A stretch of DNA of 64,000 nt from Glycomyces algeriensis (lineage in GTDB: Bacteria > Actinomycetota > Actinomycetes > Mycobacteriales > Micromonosporaceae). The notes beneath the pieces were generated by a model, which worked only from the letters and a program-made list of their open reading frames with translations, ran no database searches and was not told the origin of the DNA. Every line of letters begins with the position of its first letter. Position 1 is the stretch's first letter. This document shows, in pieces, positions 50,492 to 59,014 of this stretch. The stretch covers positions 514,681 through 578,680 of the forward strand of contig NZ_JAPZVR010000002.1 in NCBI RefSeq assembly GCF_027622855.1, read 5' to 3'. A program made the translations under genes and the position numbers.

Positions 50492-50517
50492 AACAGCGTT
50501 CGGCACGGCTTCATTCC
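50492..50517 (-). promoter_or_regulatory. SigR-type autoregulatory promoter of sigR-rsrA
   Basis: On the minus strand GGAAT (50517-50513), exactly 18 bases, then GTT (50494-50492). This is the SigR/SigH consensus GGGAAT-N18-GTT. It lies about 100 bases before the long sigR start, so it would produce the long form under stress. Confidence 0.75.
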
Positions 50518-50817
50518 GCCCTGCGCGAAAGCGCGCGAGTCGTATCCGCCACATCCGCCGCGCCCGCCCGTCGCATCCCCACAATTTCGGATTAAGTGGT
50601 TGAAATTTGGAATATCACCCGAAATCAGTACTTAATGGATGGAAACGGAAACTTTCGGTGCGTGGAGTCGTTATCGTGAATGGACCCGGAAGGGTCCTGA
50701 TCGCGTCGGGAGACCGGCGCGTCAACTCCCAGTACCTGCCCCGGGCCGGCGGACATGACACCGTCGCCGGTCCGGGGAGGCTGGAATTCCCTCGAAAGAA
50801 GTCCCCCGGGACGGCGA

Positions 50818-50857
50818 AAAGCCGCGACCTTCGCTGGGGCACAGCGGTCGCGGCTTT
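50818..50857. terminator. Terminator downstream of whiB
   Basis: AAAGCCGCGACC and GGTCGCGGCTTT pair perfectly over 12 bases around a 16-base loop, 18 bases after the whiB stop. The rest of 50590-50874 shows no gene, only sigR upstream sequence. Confidence 0.7.
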
Positions 50858-50874
50858 CGATTCGGCGGGCTCGG

Positions 50875-51228
50875 CTAGGCGCCGACTGCCAAGGGGTTGA
50901 TGTCCTTCCAGACTTCGATCATCGCGCGGCGCTCGCGGGGCGCGGTGGCCCCCCAGACACCGTGGCGGTCGCGGGCCTCGAGCGCCCGGACCAGGCAGGG
51001 CGTGCGCACCGGGCAGGACGCGCACATCGCGAGCGCCTCCTCGATGGGCTCGCGGGGTTCGGGGTACATGACGTCGGGCTCGGCGTCGGCGCAGTTGCCC
51101 TGGCGGAGCCAGGCGTCGCCGCTCATCCGGTAGGCACCTCTGATGATCTCGTTGCGGTATTCGGCGGCATCGAGCAGCCGGGGGTCCATCCGGGCTCGGG
51201 CTACCTCATCGGGGCGGATTCGCCGCAT
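50875..51228 (-). CDS. WhiB family iron-sulphur transcriptional regulator
   Basis: A 117-residue Wbl protein. Four Cys ligands for a [4Fe-4S] cluster are present (GNCADAEPD; MCASCPVRTPC), followed by the DNA-binding turn HGVWGATAPRERRAM. The turn is GVWGA rather than the common GVWGG. It also has an unusual N-terminal extension of about 40 residues with several Arg. ATG at 51228 has GGGAGG five bases upstream. It stands near sigR and the SRAP gene, as whiB1 does in mycobacteria, but the sequence is not clearly WhiB1, so no symbol is given. Confidence 0.9.
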   Translation of the reverse strand: MRRIRPDEVARARMDPRLLDAAEYRNEIIRGAYRMSGDAWLRQGNCADAEPDVMYPEPREPIEEALAMCASCPVRTPCLVRALEARDRHGVWGATAPRERRAMIEVWKDINPLAVGA

Positions 51229-51388
51229 TGCTGCCTCCCACTTTCCTTTGGATGCAGAGTCCCCGCCGCCGGCCCCTCCGGTGTCGATCACCTCGACACG
51301 GAAGCGATTCCCTATCGGCCGGCGACGGCTTGTACACGAAAGACCGACGACTTGGGGTACAGATACCTAGGGCCAGTAGTGATTCAGT

Positions 51389-52096
51389 TCACAATCCTGG
51401 AATCGTCGTGGGGCCCTCCTCGACGTCGACGGGACGGACGAGCTCGGAGCCCTCATTGTCGGCGCGCCCGACCGAGCGGCCCACCTTCCGGATCTCGAGG
51501 TCGTCCGGGAGCGAGGGGGCCGGTCCGGCGAGCAGCTCGCCTTCGTCGGCGTCCTCCTCCCCCAGCCAGGCGGCGAACCGCTCGGGGGGCAGGACGTACG
51601 GCATCCGGTCGTGGACCGTGGCCATCGCCTCGTCCACGGCCGGGCAGGTGAGCACGGTGAACGTCATGAGGTTGACGTCGCCGCGATTCCAGGTGTCCCA
51701 CAGGCCCGCGAAGACGACGCCGCCGGGGCGGGTGAAGAAGTAGGGCTGCTTGCCGCCGCCGGGGAGCTTGCGCCACTCGTACCAGCCGTCTGCCGGGACG
51801 AGCGCGCGCCGGGAGGCGAACGGCCGCTTGTAGGCCCGCGAGGTGGAGACGGTCTCTATGCGGGCGTTGAACATCCGGTTGCCCACGCCCGGGTCTGAGG
51901 CCCACGGCGGCACGAGGCCCCAGCGGGCGAGTTCGACCACGCGCTCATCGCGGGACTTCGAGCGGCGCACCACGGGGGCGGGGGTGGTGGGCGCGATGTT
52001 GTATCGAGGGTCCCAGGCACCGGCGATGAGGTCGGCGGCGTCGAAGAGCGCCGCCATGCTCGGGCTCGACTTGCTGTTGGCGTACCTTCCGCACAT
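51389..52096 (-). CDS. SRAP (SOS response-associated peptidase) YedK/HMCES family protein
   Basis: It covalently traps abasic sites in single-stranded DNA through its N-terminal Cys, protecting them from breakage. The 235-residue protein starts MCGRYANS with Cys2 as catalytic residue. It has YNIAPTTPAPVV, LARWGLVPPWA, NARIETV, PADGWYEW (Glu) and VHDRMPYVLPP (His). ATG at 52096 is fixed by the need for Cys2. It lies divergently from aroA, as in mycobacteria (Rv3226c-aroA). Confidence 0.95.
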   Translation of the reverse strand: MCGRYANSKSSPSMAALFDAADLIAGAWDPRYNIAPTTPAPVVRRSKSRDERVVELARWGLVPPWASDPGVGNRMFNARIETVSTSRAYKRPFASRRALVPADGWYEWRKLPGGGKQPYFFTRPGGVVFAGLWDTWNRGDVNLMTFTVLTCPAVDEAMATVHDRMPYVLPPERFAAWLGEEDADEGELLAGPAPSLPDDLEIRKVGRSVGRADNEGSELVRPVDVEEGPTTIPGL

Positions 52097-52217
52097 GCCC
52101 ACACGGTAGCGCCCGCCACCGACACTCCGGCTCCTCAATTTCGGCGCGCTCGTCGCCGCGGCCCCTCCCGCGCCACCCCCGGTGCGCCGACCTTCGGGTC
52201 CGCAGCTCGCGGGCCTC

Positions 52218-52229
52218 TAGAATGGCGGC
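52218..52229 (+). promoter_or_regulatory. -10 element of a leaderless promoter for aroA
   Basis: TAGAAT (52218-52223) is followed by six bases and the GTG of aroA. No ribosome binding site exists. Confidence 0.6.
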
Positions 52230-53558
52230 GTGAACGCAACCGCCGCCCCCAAGACGCGCCGCTGGGAGACTCCGTTCGCGGAGGCCGAGCTGGACGCGGT
52301 CGTCCGCGTGCCCGGCTCGAAGTCGATGACGGCCCGCGCCCTCATCCTCGCCGCGCTCGCCTCCGGCCCCTCCATGATCCGGCGGCCCCTCATCGCCCGC
52401 GACACACTGCTCATGGTCGAGGGCCTGCGGTCCATCGGCGTCGCGGTCGACACCGGCGACGACGAGGTATGGACCGTCACGCCCGCAACCTTGAAGGGCG
52501 GCACCGAGGTCGACTGCGGGCTCGCCGGGACCGTCATGCGGTTCCTGCCCCCCGTCGCGGCGCTCGCCGACGGTCCGGTCGCCTTCGACGGCGACCCCCA
52601 CGCCCGCAAGCGCCCCAACGACGGCGTCATCAAGGCCCTCCGGGACCTCGGGGTCGCGATCGAGGACGGCGGGCGCCTCGCCCTGCCGTTCACCGTGAAC
52701 GGCACCGGCACGGTCAAGGGCGGCGCGCTCGACATCGACGCCTCCAAGACCTCGCAGCTGGTGAGCGCGCTCCTCATGGCCGCGCCCCGCTTCGAGCAGG
52801 GCCTGGACCTGCGCCACATCGGCGACCGGCCCGTCCCGAGCCGCCCCTACCTCGACATGGTCGTGCACATGCTCCGCCAGGCCGGGGCCGAGGTGGACGA
52901 CTCCGAGCCGAACCGCTGGCGGGTCGCGCCCGGCGAGCTCCAGGGCCGCGAATGGGTCATCGAACCGGACCTGCAGAACGCCGCGCCGTTCCTCCTCGCC
53001 GCCGTCGCCGTCGGCGGCCGGGTCACCGTCGAGGGCTGGCCCACCGAGACCACCCAGGCCGGGGACAAGATCCGCGACCTCCTCGTCCAGCTCGGCTCCC
53101 GCGTCGAGTGGAGCCGCGGCGGCCTCACGGTCGTCGGCTCGCCCTCGGTCGAGCCGGTGGACCTCGACCTCGCCGACGCCGCCGAGCTCACCCCCACGCT
53201 CGCCGCGCTGTTCGGCGTCAACAAGGGCCCCTTCACGATCCGCGGCGTCGCCCACATCCGCGGCCACGAGACCGACCGGGTCACCGCGCTCGTCACCGAG
53301 CTGCGCAAGATCGGCGCGGACGTGGACGAGTTCGAGGACGGCTTCCGCGTCAACAGCGGCGGGCACACGACCGGCACCTGGGAGACCTACGCCGACCACC
53401 GCATGGCCCACGCCGGCGCCGTGGCCGGGCTGGTCGTCCCTGGGCTCACGCTCTCCGACGTCAACTGCGTGTCCAAGACCTGGCCTGACTTCGCCGAAGT
53501 GTGGGAGCAGTCGGTCCTCGGACACGGGAACGCTTCGACCGAGGAGGCCGACGCCTAG
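52230..53558 (+). CDS. aroA: 3-phosphoshikimate 1-carboxyvinyltransferase (EPSP synthase)
   Basis: It transfers the enolpyruvyl group of PEP to shikimate-3-phosphate in aromatic amino-acid synthesis. The 442-residue protein has VPGSKSMTARALIL, CGLAGTVMRFLPPVAAL (the LaGNAGTAMR-like motif), DASKTSQLVSALLMAAP, and the C-terminal TYADHRMAHAGA. The Gly-Asn of the usual NAGTAMR is Gly-Leu-Ala-Gly here, as in other actinobacteria. Probably leaderless. Its stop overlaps the rsgA start by one base. Confidence 0.95.
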   Translation: MNATAAPKTRRWETPFAEAELDAVVRVPGSKSMTARALILAALASGPSMIRRPLIARDTLLMVEGLRSIGVAVDTGDDEVWTVTPATLKGGTEVDCGLAGTVMRFLPPVAALADGPVAFDGDPHARKRPNDGVIKALRDLGVAIEDGGRLALPFTVNGTGTVKGGALDIDASKTSQLVSALLMAAPRFEQGLDLRHIGDRPVPSRPYLDMVVHMLRQAGAEVDDSEPNRWRVAPGELQGREWVIEPDLQNAAPFLLAAVAVGGRVTVEGWPTETTQAGDKIRDLLVQLGSRVEWSRGGLTVVGSPSVEPVDLDLADAAELTPTLAALFGVNKGPFTIRGVAHIRGHETDRVTALVTELRKIGADVDEFEDGFRVNSGGHTTGTWETYADHRMAHAGAVAGLVVPGLTLSDVNCVSKTWPDFAEVWEQSVLGHGNASTEEADA

Positions 53559-54586
53559 TGCCGCAACCGGGCTGGGACGCCGCTGACGGCGCCGACGACG
53601 AAGAAGAGTGGGACGAGGACGACATCAAGGTGCGGGCGAACCGCCGCTCCCGCCCGCGCACCAAGATCCGGCCCAAGCACGCGCACGCCCAGGAGGGGTT
53701 CGTGACCGCGGTCGACCGCGGCCGCTACACGTGCATCGTCGACGGCGTCGTCGTCACGGCCATGAAGGCCCGCGAACTCGGCAAGCAGTCCATCGTGGTC
53801 GGCGACCGCGCCGCGCTCGTCGGCGACCGCTCCGGCAACCCCGGCACCCTCGCCCGGATCGTCAGGATCGAACCGCGCCACGGGGAGCTGCGCCGCTCGG
53901 CGGACGACGAGAACGCCACCGAACGCGTCGTCGTCGCCAACGTCGACCAGCTCGTGGTCGTCGCCAGCCTCATCGACCCGCCGCTGCGCTACGGGTTCGT
54001 CGACCGGTGCCTCGTCGCCGCCTACGACGCCGGGGTCGCGCCCGTGCTGTGCCTGACCAAGCACGACCTCGCCCCCGAACTCGTCGCCGAGGCCCGCGCC
54101 TACTACTCCCAGCTCGACCTCACCATCACCACGACCGAGCCCGACGCGCCTCTGGACGACCTCGTGGAACTGCTGCGCGACAAGGAGAACGTGTTCTTCG
54201 GGCACTCCGGCGTCGGCAAGTCCACCCTCGTGAACCGGCTCGTGCCCGGCGCCGGGCGCGCCGTCAGCGAGGTCCGCTCGATCGGCAAGGGCTCCCACAC
54301 CTCCACCAGCACCGTCTCGTTCGCGCTGCCGGGCGGCGGCTGGGTCATCGACACGCCGGGCGTGCGCTCCTTCGGGCTCGCGCACGTCACCGCCGACTCG
54401 ATCCTCAAGGCCTTCCCCGAGCTCCTCGAGGTCGCCCAGGACTGCCCGCGCGGATGCACGCACACGCCGGAGATCGGCGACTGCGCCCTCGACGCCGCCA
54501 TCGGCCCCGAGGACCCGCGCGCGGGCCGCCTCGCCTCGTTCCGCCGCGTCCTCGCCTCGCTCCACGAGGCCGACACCAAGAACTAG
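53558..54586 (+). CDS. rsgA: Ribosome small subunit-dependent GTPase RsgA
   Basis: A circularly permuted GTPase that checks late 30S maturation. The 342-residue protein has an acidic N-terminal tail, an OB domain, the permuted order LTKHD (G4), FFGHSGVGKSTLVN (G1), DTPGVRSFG (G3), and a C-terminal zinc knuckle (CPRGCTHTPEIGDCAL). GTG at 53558 shares a base with the aroA stop and has GAGGAGG ten bases upstream. Confidence 0.93.
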   Translation: MPQPGWDAADGADDEEEWDEDDIKVRANRRSRPRTKIRPKHAHAQEGFVTAVDRGRYTCIVDGVVVTAMKARELGKQSIVVGDRAALVGDRSGNPGTLARIVRIEPRHGELRRSADDENATERVVVANVDQLVVVASLIDPPLRYGFVDRCLVAAYDAGVAPVLCLTKHDLAPELVAEARAYYSQLDLTITTTEPDAPLDDLVELLRDKENVFFGHSGVGKSTLVNRLVPGAGRAVSEVRSIGKGSHTSTSTVSFALPGGGWVIDTPGVRSFGLAHVTADSILKAFPELLEVAQDCPRGCTHTPEIGDCALDAAIGPEDPRAGRLASFRRVLASLHEADTKN

Positions 54587-54634
54587 TTCACCTGCCCGTT
54601 GCCTCGCTGGTCGAGGGCACCGTCGCGGGCTCAG

Positions 54635-54646
54635 TAGGATGAGGCC
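54635..54646 (+). promoter_or_regulatory. -10 element of a leaderless promoter for hisN
   Basis: TAGGAT (54635-54640) then GAGGCC and the ATG at 54647. It has the same six-base spacing as the aroA, dxr and kinase promoters. Confidence 0.55.
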
Positions 54647-55447
54647 ATGCCCACCTCCAGCTACAACGACGATCTCGGCCTCGCACACCTGCTCGCGGAC
54701 AGCGCCGCCCAGATCGGCCACAGCCGGTTCCGCTCCTCTGACCTGCGGGTCTCCTCGAAGCCGGACATGACCGAGGTCTCCGACGCGGACACCACGATCG
54801 AGGAGGTGCTGCGCTCCACGCTCGGGCGCGCCCGCCCCCGCGACGGGATCTTCGGCGAGGAGTACGGCGACAACCCCGGCGCCTCGGGCCGCAAGTGGGT
54901 CATCGACCCGATCGACGCCACCCGCAACTACGTTCGCGGCGTGCCGATCTGGGCCACGCTCATCGCCCTGTTCGACCGGGGCGAGCCCGTCGTCGGCGTC
55001 GTCAGCGCCCCCGCGCTCGGCCGCCGCTGGTGGGCCATGAAGGGCGCGGGCGCGTTCGCCGGCCGCGACCAACGCGCGGGCAAGCGGATCCAGGTGTCGA
55101 AGGTCGGCAAGCTCGCAGACGCCTCGGTGAGCATCTCCTCGATCACGGGCTGGGCCAAGCTCGACCGCCAGGGCGCGATGCTGGCGCTGCTCCACGAGGC
55201 GTGGCGCGAGCGCGGCTTCGGCGACTTCTACTCGTACTGCCTGCTCGCGGAGGGGGCCGTGGACATCGCGGCCGAACCCGAAGTGGCCCTTTGGGACCTG
55301 GCGCCACTCGCGCTGATCGTGGAGGAAGCGGGCGGGACCTTCACCGACCTGCGCGGCCGGGCCGGGCCCGACGGCGGCTCGGCGCTCGCGACGAACGGGC
55401 TGCTGCACGAGCAGGCCCTGGAGCGGTTGAAGATCCGCGAGCCGTAA
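54647..55447 (+). CDS. hisN: Histidinol-phosphatase HisN, inositol monophosphatase family
   Basis: It hydrolyses histidinol phosphate in histidine synthesis; the actinobacterial enzyme belongs to the IMPase fold. The 266-residue protein has the metal sites [22 protein letters not shown] (DPIDGT-like, with Ala) and [17 protein letters not shown]. The aroA-rsgA-hisN neighbourhood is the same as in other actinobacteria and supports HisN over a general inositol phosphatase. Confidence 0.9.
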   Translation: MPTSSYNDDLGLAHLLADSAAQIGHSRFRSSDLRVSSKPDMTEVSDADTTIEEVLRSTLGRARPRDGIFGEEYGDNPGASGRKWVIDPIDATRNYVRGVPIWATLIALFDRGEPVVGVVSAPALGRRWWAMKGAGAFAGRDQRAGKRIQVSKVGKLADASVSISSITGWAKLDRQGAMLALLHEAWRERGFGDFYSYCLLAEGAVDIAAEPEVALWDLAPLALIVEEAGGTFTDLRGRAGPDGGSALATNGLLHEQALERLKIREP

Positions 55448-55460
55448 GACGACATGGGAG

Positions 55461-55489
55461 GGGGGCGTGACCGATCCGGTCACGCCCCC
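55461..55489. terminator. Bidirectional terminator between hisN and the CE7 esterase
   Basis: GGGGGCGTGACC and GGTCACGCCCCC form a perfect 12-bp stem with a GATCC loop, between convergent genes. Confidence 0.75.
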
Positions 55490-55500
55490 TGCTTCGCCGT

Positions 55501-56466
55501 TTACTTCTCGGCGAGGAATTTCAGGTGCTCGCCGCGCTGGAGGATGCCGCCGCCTTCGTGGCCGTTCCAGGGCCACACGGAGATCCGCTTCTCGCCCTGC
55601 CAGCGGTTGTACGCCGCGAACACGGTGGAGGGCGGGCAGATGTCGTCCATCAGCGCCACCGAGTAGAGCGCGGGCGCGGTGCCGCGGGCGGCGAAGTTGA
55701 CGCCGTCGAAGTAGTCGAGGGTCGCGAACGCCCGCTCCTCGCTCAGGCGCTGGCCGGAGAGGAACTCGCCGATCTCCTTGTAGGGGTAGGAGTCGGTGAT
55801 CGTGGCGGCGCGGCGGAAGTAGGTCAGGAACGGCACGTCGATCATCGCGCCGGCGAGGTCGTCGCGGAGGCCGCCGACGGCCTGGGCGATGCCGCCGCCC
55901 TGGCTGCCGCCCGCGACCACGATCCGGTCGGGGTCGATCCCGTCGAGGCCCTTGGCGACGTCGACCGCGCGGTGCGCGTCGGTGAACACGCGCCGGTAGT
56001 AGTAGTGCTCGGGGGCTTCGAGGCCCTGGGTCATCCAGCCCTTGTTGGTGGGTCCGGTGGTGCCGTACGGGTCGCCGGTGTCGCCGGGCTGCCAGTTGCC
56101 GAAGCCCTGGCCGCGGGTGTCCATGACCAGGTGGGCCCAGCCGGCGGCGGGGAAGGTCGTGTGCGCCCACGGGTAGGAGCGGCCGCCGGAGTAGCCGATG
56201 TACTCCACGACGCAGGGCAGGGGCCCTTCGACGCCCTTCGGCTTGATCAGCCAGGCCTTGATCGGGTGGCCGCCGAACCCGGCGAAGACGAGGTCGAACG
56301 CCTCCAGGGTCACCAGGTCGGTCGCGACCGGCTCGATCCTGACGTCGAGGTCGTGGGCCGCGGCGTCGGTGAGGGTGCTCTTCCAGAACTCGTCGAAGTC
56401 GGCCGGTTCGGGCACCTCGGGTCGGTATTCGCGGAGCTGTTCAAGGGGAAGGTCGAAAAGAGCCAT
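55501..56466 (-). CDS. Acetylxylan esterase / cephalosporin-C deacetylase, CE7 family
   Basis: A 321-residue alpha/beta hydrolase that removes acetyl groups from xylo-oligosaccharides or cephalosporins. Motifs: MALFDLPLEQLREYRP at the N-terminus, VAGGSQGGGIAQA (nucleophile Ser), MDDICPPST (Asp) and WNGHEGGG (His). No signal peptide, so it acts on imported substrates. ATG at 56466 has no clear ribosome binding site. It stands alone between hisN and the type-VII-like module. Confidence 0.9.
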   Translation of the reverse strand: MALFDLPLEQLREYRPEVPEPADFDEFWKSTLTDAAAHDLDVRIEPVATDLVTLEAFDLVFAGFGGHPIKAWLIKPKGVEGPLPCVVEYIGYSGGRSYPWAHTTFPAAGWAHLVMDTRGQGFGNWQPGDTGDPYGTTGPTNKGWMTQGLEAPEHYYYRRVFTDAHRAVDVAKGLDGIDPDRIVVAGGSQGGGIAQAVGGLRDDLAGAMIDVPFLTYFRRAATITDSYPYKEIGEFLSGQRLSEERAFATLDYFDGVNFAARGTAPALYSVALMDDICPPSTVFAAYNRWQGEKRISVWPWNGHEGGGILQRGEHLKFLAEK

Positions 56467-56569
56467 GCAGAGTTTGTAGCACGACGAAACTAATACGTCC
56501 ACCTTGGGGAACGCGCTTGCCCGCGTCCATCAGGGTATGCGGCGCACCCCGCTCTAGGCAAGAACCCGA

Positions 56570-56619
56570 TAGGATCTCGCGCTATGGGCGGCATCACACC
56601 CCTCGCCGCCAATGAGTGA
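56570..56619 (+). promoter_or_regulatory. Promoter and 11-codon leader reading frame before the ybaB-toxin operon
   Basis: TAGGAT (56570-56575) is followed eight bases later by ATG (56584) opening a frame MGGITPLAANE that ends at TGA 56617-56619. This stop overlaps a GTG (56616) in frame with the YbaB gene and the GAGGAG of its TTG start. The leader could couple or regulate translation of the operon. Confidence 0.4.
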
Positions 56620-56630
56620 GGAGCTTCGGC

Positions 56631-57026
56631 TTGGACAGGATGCTGGATCCCGAAGGCTCGCGTGAACGCTTGGCGGCGTGGCAGGGACGGATCGACCGCC
56701 TCGCGGAGGACACGAAGCTGATGAGCGACCGCCTGGAGGCGCTGCGGGTCACCGTCGCCGACTCGAACGGCCTGGTCACCGTCACCGTGGACTCCACGGG
56801 GAACCTCGTCGACATGGTGTTCAGCGAGCGGATCAAGCGGCAGTCGCCGGAGGTGGTCTCCCGCACGGCGATGGAGACGATCCGCGAGGCGAAGCAGCAG
56901 GTCGCCGAGCGCTCCAGCGCGATCATCGAGGCGACGCTCGGATCGGACTCGCTCGCCGGCCGGGCGATCGCCGAGCGCGTGCGGGGCCGGCTCGAACCCG
57001 GCGACGGCGCGACGGGACGGAGTTAG
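56631..57026 (+). CDS. YbaB/EbfC family DNA-binding protein
   Basis: A 131-residue helical protein with the YbaB pattern: a first helix (RERLAAWQGRIDRLAEDTK), a strand pair (VTVTVDSTGNLVDMVFSER) and a C-terminal helix with QSPEVVSRTAMETIREAKQQ. YbaB proteins are dimers that bind DNA, and they often head operons with EspC-like and WXG100 proteins in actinobacteria. TTG at 56631 has GAGGAG seven bases upstream; GTG 56616 and ATG 56640 are alternatives. First gene of the module. Confidence 0.8.
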   Translation: MDRMLDPEGSRERLAAWQGRIDRLAEDTKLMSDRLEALRVTVADSNGLVTVTVDSTGNLVDMVFSERIKRQSPEVVSRTAMETIREAKQQVAERSSAIIEATLGSDSLAGRAIAERVRGRLEPGDGATGRS

Positions 57027-57028
57027 CC

Positions 57029-57349
57029 ATGGGCGGCGGATACACCGTGGACCCCGACGAGCTCCGGGCCCACGCGGGGACGCTCGAAGCGCTGCAGGAC
57101 CGCTTCGAGGCGGTCAAGAGCGCGAGCACCTTCATCCAGCAGGACGACGAGGCCTACGGGCTGCTCTGCGGATGGATCTCGGGGTGCCTGGAGGACCGGC
57201 ACCAGCGCCAGGACGACCTGGTGGCGTACGTGGCGGAGAACCTGGGCATCGCCGCGGCCGCGGTGCGCGGCGCGGCCGACGACTACGAGTCGTCCGATTC
57301 GGACACCGGCGGCGCGTTCGACGAACTCCAAGACCGGCTGGGGAACTGA
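57029..57349 (+). CDS. EspC-like (DUF2580) type VII secretion-associated protein
   Basis: A 106-residue helical-hairpin protein. YTVDPDELRAHAGTLEALQD at the N-terminus and LAAAAVRGAADDYESSD-like at the end (IAAAAVRGAADDYESSD) are the usual EspC/DUF2580 pattern; the C-terminal YxxxD motif is a T7SS export signal. ATG lies two bases after the YbaB stop. It is probably exported together with, or acts as chaperone for, the neighbouring WXG-type protein. Confidence 0.8.
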   Translation: MGGGYTVDPDELRAHAGTLEALQDRFEAVKSASTFIQQDDEAYGLLCGWISGCLEDRHQRQDDLVAYVAENLGIAAAAVRGAADDYESSDSDTGGAFDELQDRLGN

Positions 57350-57375
57350 CGTGAGCGGGAACCGGGAGGTGCGCG

Positions 57376-58077
57376 ATGACCGATAGTTCACTGGTCGCGC
57401 CGGTGCAGTCGTCGAGGAAGGCCTGGACGGGCGCGGGCCTGGCCGACAGCGTGCAGGACGTGGTCGAGTCGATCGAGAGCGAAGGCTGGGTCGACGACAT
57501 GCTCGCCGGCGGCGGCCTCGCGCTGGAGGTCGCCGGTTCGGTCCTCGACCCGTTCAGCGCCCTGCTCTCGAACGGCCTGGGCTGGGCGATGGAGTACTTC
57601 GAGCCGCTGCGGGAGATGCTCGACGAGCTCACCGGCAAGGCGGACGTGGTGATGGCGCACGCGTCGACGTGGACGAACATGTCCGGCGAGCTCTACAGCC
57701 TGTGCGAGGACCTGCAGACGAGCCTGGGCGGCGAGCTGCCGACCTGGACGGGCGACGCGTCGGACTCGTACCAGTCCCTGATGTCGAACAATGTGGACGC
57801 CATCGGCGGGCTCGGGGCGACCGCCGCGGCGATGGCGGCGGCGACCCAGGGCGCGGGCGCCCTCGTGCAGCTGACGCGCGACATCGTGCGCGACCTCATC
57901 GCCGAACTCGTCGGGCACGTGGTCGTGTGGGCGGTCGAGGCGATCTTCGTCGTGACGATCCCGGTGATCGCGGTCCAGATCGTGGCCGCCGTAGTGAAAT
58001 GGGGCGGCATCATCCTCGGTTACGGCATGGCGCTGGTCCAGAGTCTCCAGAACCTCAAAAAGCTCCTCGGACTGTAG
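57376..58077 (+). CDS. WXG100-like protein with C-terminal membrane segments
   Basis: A 233-residue protein. The central part (about residues 88-160) is a WXG100-type helical hairpin with PTWTGDASDSYQSL as the W-x-G turn. The C-terminus (about 178-225) is strongly hydrophobic (VVWAVEAIFVVTIPVIAVQI), which is unusual for a plain WXG100 protein. Such chimeras accompany secreted toxins of actinobacteria. The start ATG has GGGAGG upstream. It may hand the toxin to a type VII secretion system encoded elsewhere. Confidence 0.75.
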   Translation: MTDSSLVAPVQSSRKAWTGAGLADSVQDVVESIESEGWVDDMLAGGGLALEVAGSVLDPFSALLSNGLGWAMEYFEPLREMLDELTGKADVVMAHASTWTNMSGELYSLCEDLQTSLGGELPTWTGDASDSYQSLMSNNVDAIGGLGATAAAMAAATQGAGALVQLTRDIVRDLIAELVGHVVVWAVEAIFVVTIPVIAVQIVAAVVKWGGIILGYGMALVQSLQNLKKLLGL

Positions 58078-58085
58078 GCGGGCCC

Positions 58086-59006
58086 ATGCGACGAAGCCTG
58101 AAGCTGCTGCTGATCCTCGGGATCGGCCTGGCGCTGCGCCGCCGCCCCGGCGGCGGCGGTCCCGACGGGCCCGACGGCAACTCCCCCGACGGGACCCCGC
58201 ACGGCCGGGACGGCGACCCGGGCGCGGGCGCGCGGGACACCGACGGCGACGGCGATCCGACCACGTACAAGGGCCGGCGGGCCGACGGCGACCTCACCAA
58301 CAGCTTCGACGCGATCCAGGAGGGCGCGCAGCGCGGCCGGGCCGGCGACAGCGACGGGGACGGCACGCCGGACCTGCCGCCGAAGCCCCACGACGACGCC
58401 GCATGGCGCAGCTCCGAGGACCCGAACCTGACGCTCACCGACGAGCAGAACCGGGCCGCGGACGAGTTCCTCGAACGGGCCCGCAACGCCGAGCCGGGCA
58501 TCACCGGCAACATGAAGGACAACGCCGACGCGACCGGCGGCGACATGGTGGGCCTCGACTACCGGCTGAAGGACCCCGAGTCGTTCAAGCGGAAGCTCGC
58601 CACGGAGCTCGCGGAGAACGGCGGCGATCTCGACGCCGCACTGCGGGACATGAAGGACTCGGTCCGCTACACCACCACCTGGGACACCGGCGACTACACG
58701 CAGGGCGTGCAGGACTCCACCCAGCGGCTGCGCGACCAGGGCTACGAGCCGGTCAAGTGGAAACCGACCTGGGGCGACGAGGGCTACCGCGGCGTCAACT
58801 CGTTCTGGCGCGACCCCGCGACCGGGCAGGTCTTCGAAGTGCAGTTCCATACTCCGGAGAGCTTCGACGCGAAAATGCGCACGCACGATCTCTACGATCA
58901 GATCCGGCTGCTGCCCGAAGGCGACCCGCGGCGCGTGGAGCTGGAGCGGCAGCAGGACGAGATCTTCAACAACGTGCCCCACCCGCCGGGGGCGGAGAAC
59001 CTCTAG
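58086..59006 (+). CDS. Probable secreted toxin with a RelA/SpoT-like C-terminal domain
   Basis: A 306-residue protein: one N-terminal hydrophobic segment (LKLLLILGIGLAL), a Gly/Pro/Asp-rich linker with two DxDGDG stretches (DTDGDGDPT, DSDGDGTPD), and a compact domain from about residue 115. That domain has GLDYRLKDPESFKRKLATEL, DMKDSVRYTTTW, GYRGVNSFWRD and FEVQFHTPESF. The D...R, GYRG-N and E-V-Q-F-H-T order resembles RSH-type (p)ppGpp/(p)ppApp synthetase toxins (E-x-Q-x-x-T). Family assignment is by pattern only. It is followed by a small candidate immunity gene. Confidence 0.65.
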   Translation: MRRSLKLLLILGIGLALRRRPGGGGPDGPDGNSPDGTPHGRDGDPGAGARDTDGDGDPTTYKGRRADGDLTNSFDAIQEGAQRGRAGDSDGDGTPDLPPKPHDDAAWRSSEDPNLTLTDEQNRAADEFLERARNAEPGITGNMKDNADATGGDMVGLDYRLKDPESFKRKLATELAENGGDLDAALRDMKDSVRYTTTWDTGDYTQGVQDSTQRLRDQGYEPVKWKPTWGDEGYRGVNSFWRDPATGQVFEVQFHTPESFDAKMRTHDLYDQIRLLPEGDPRRVELERQQDEIFNNVPHPPGAENL

Positions 59007-59014
59007 GAGCCCAG

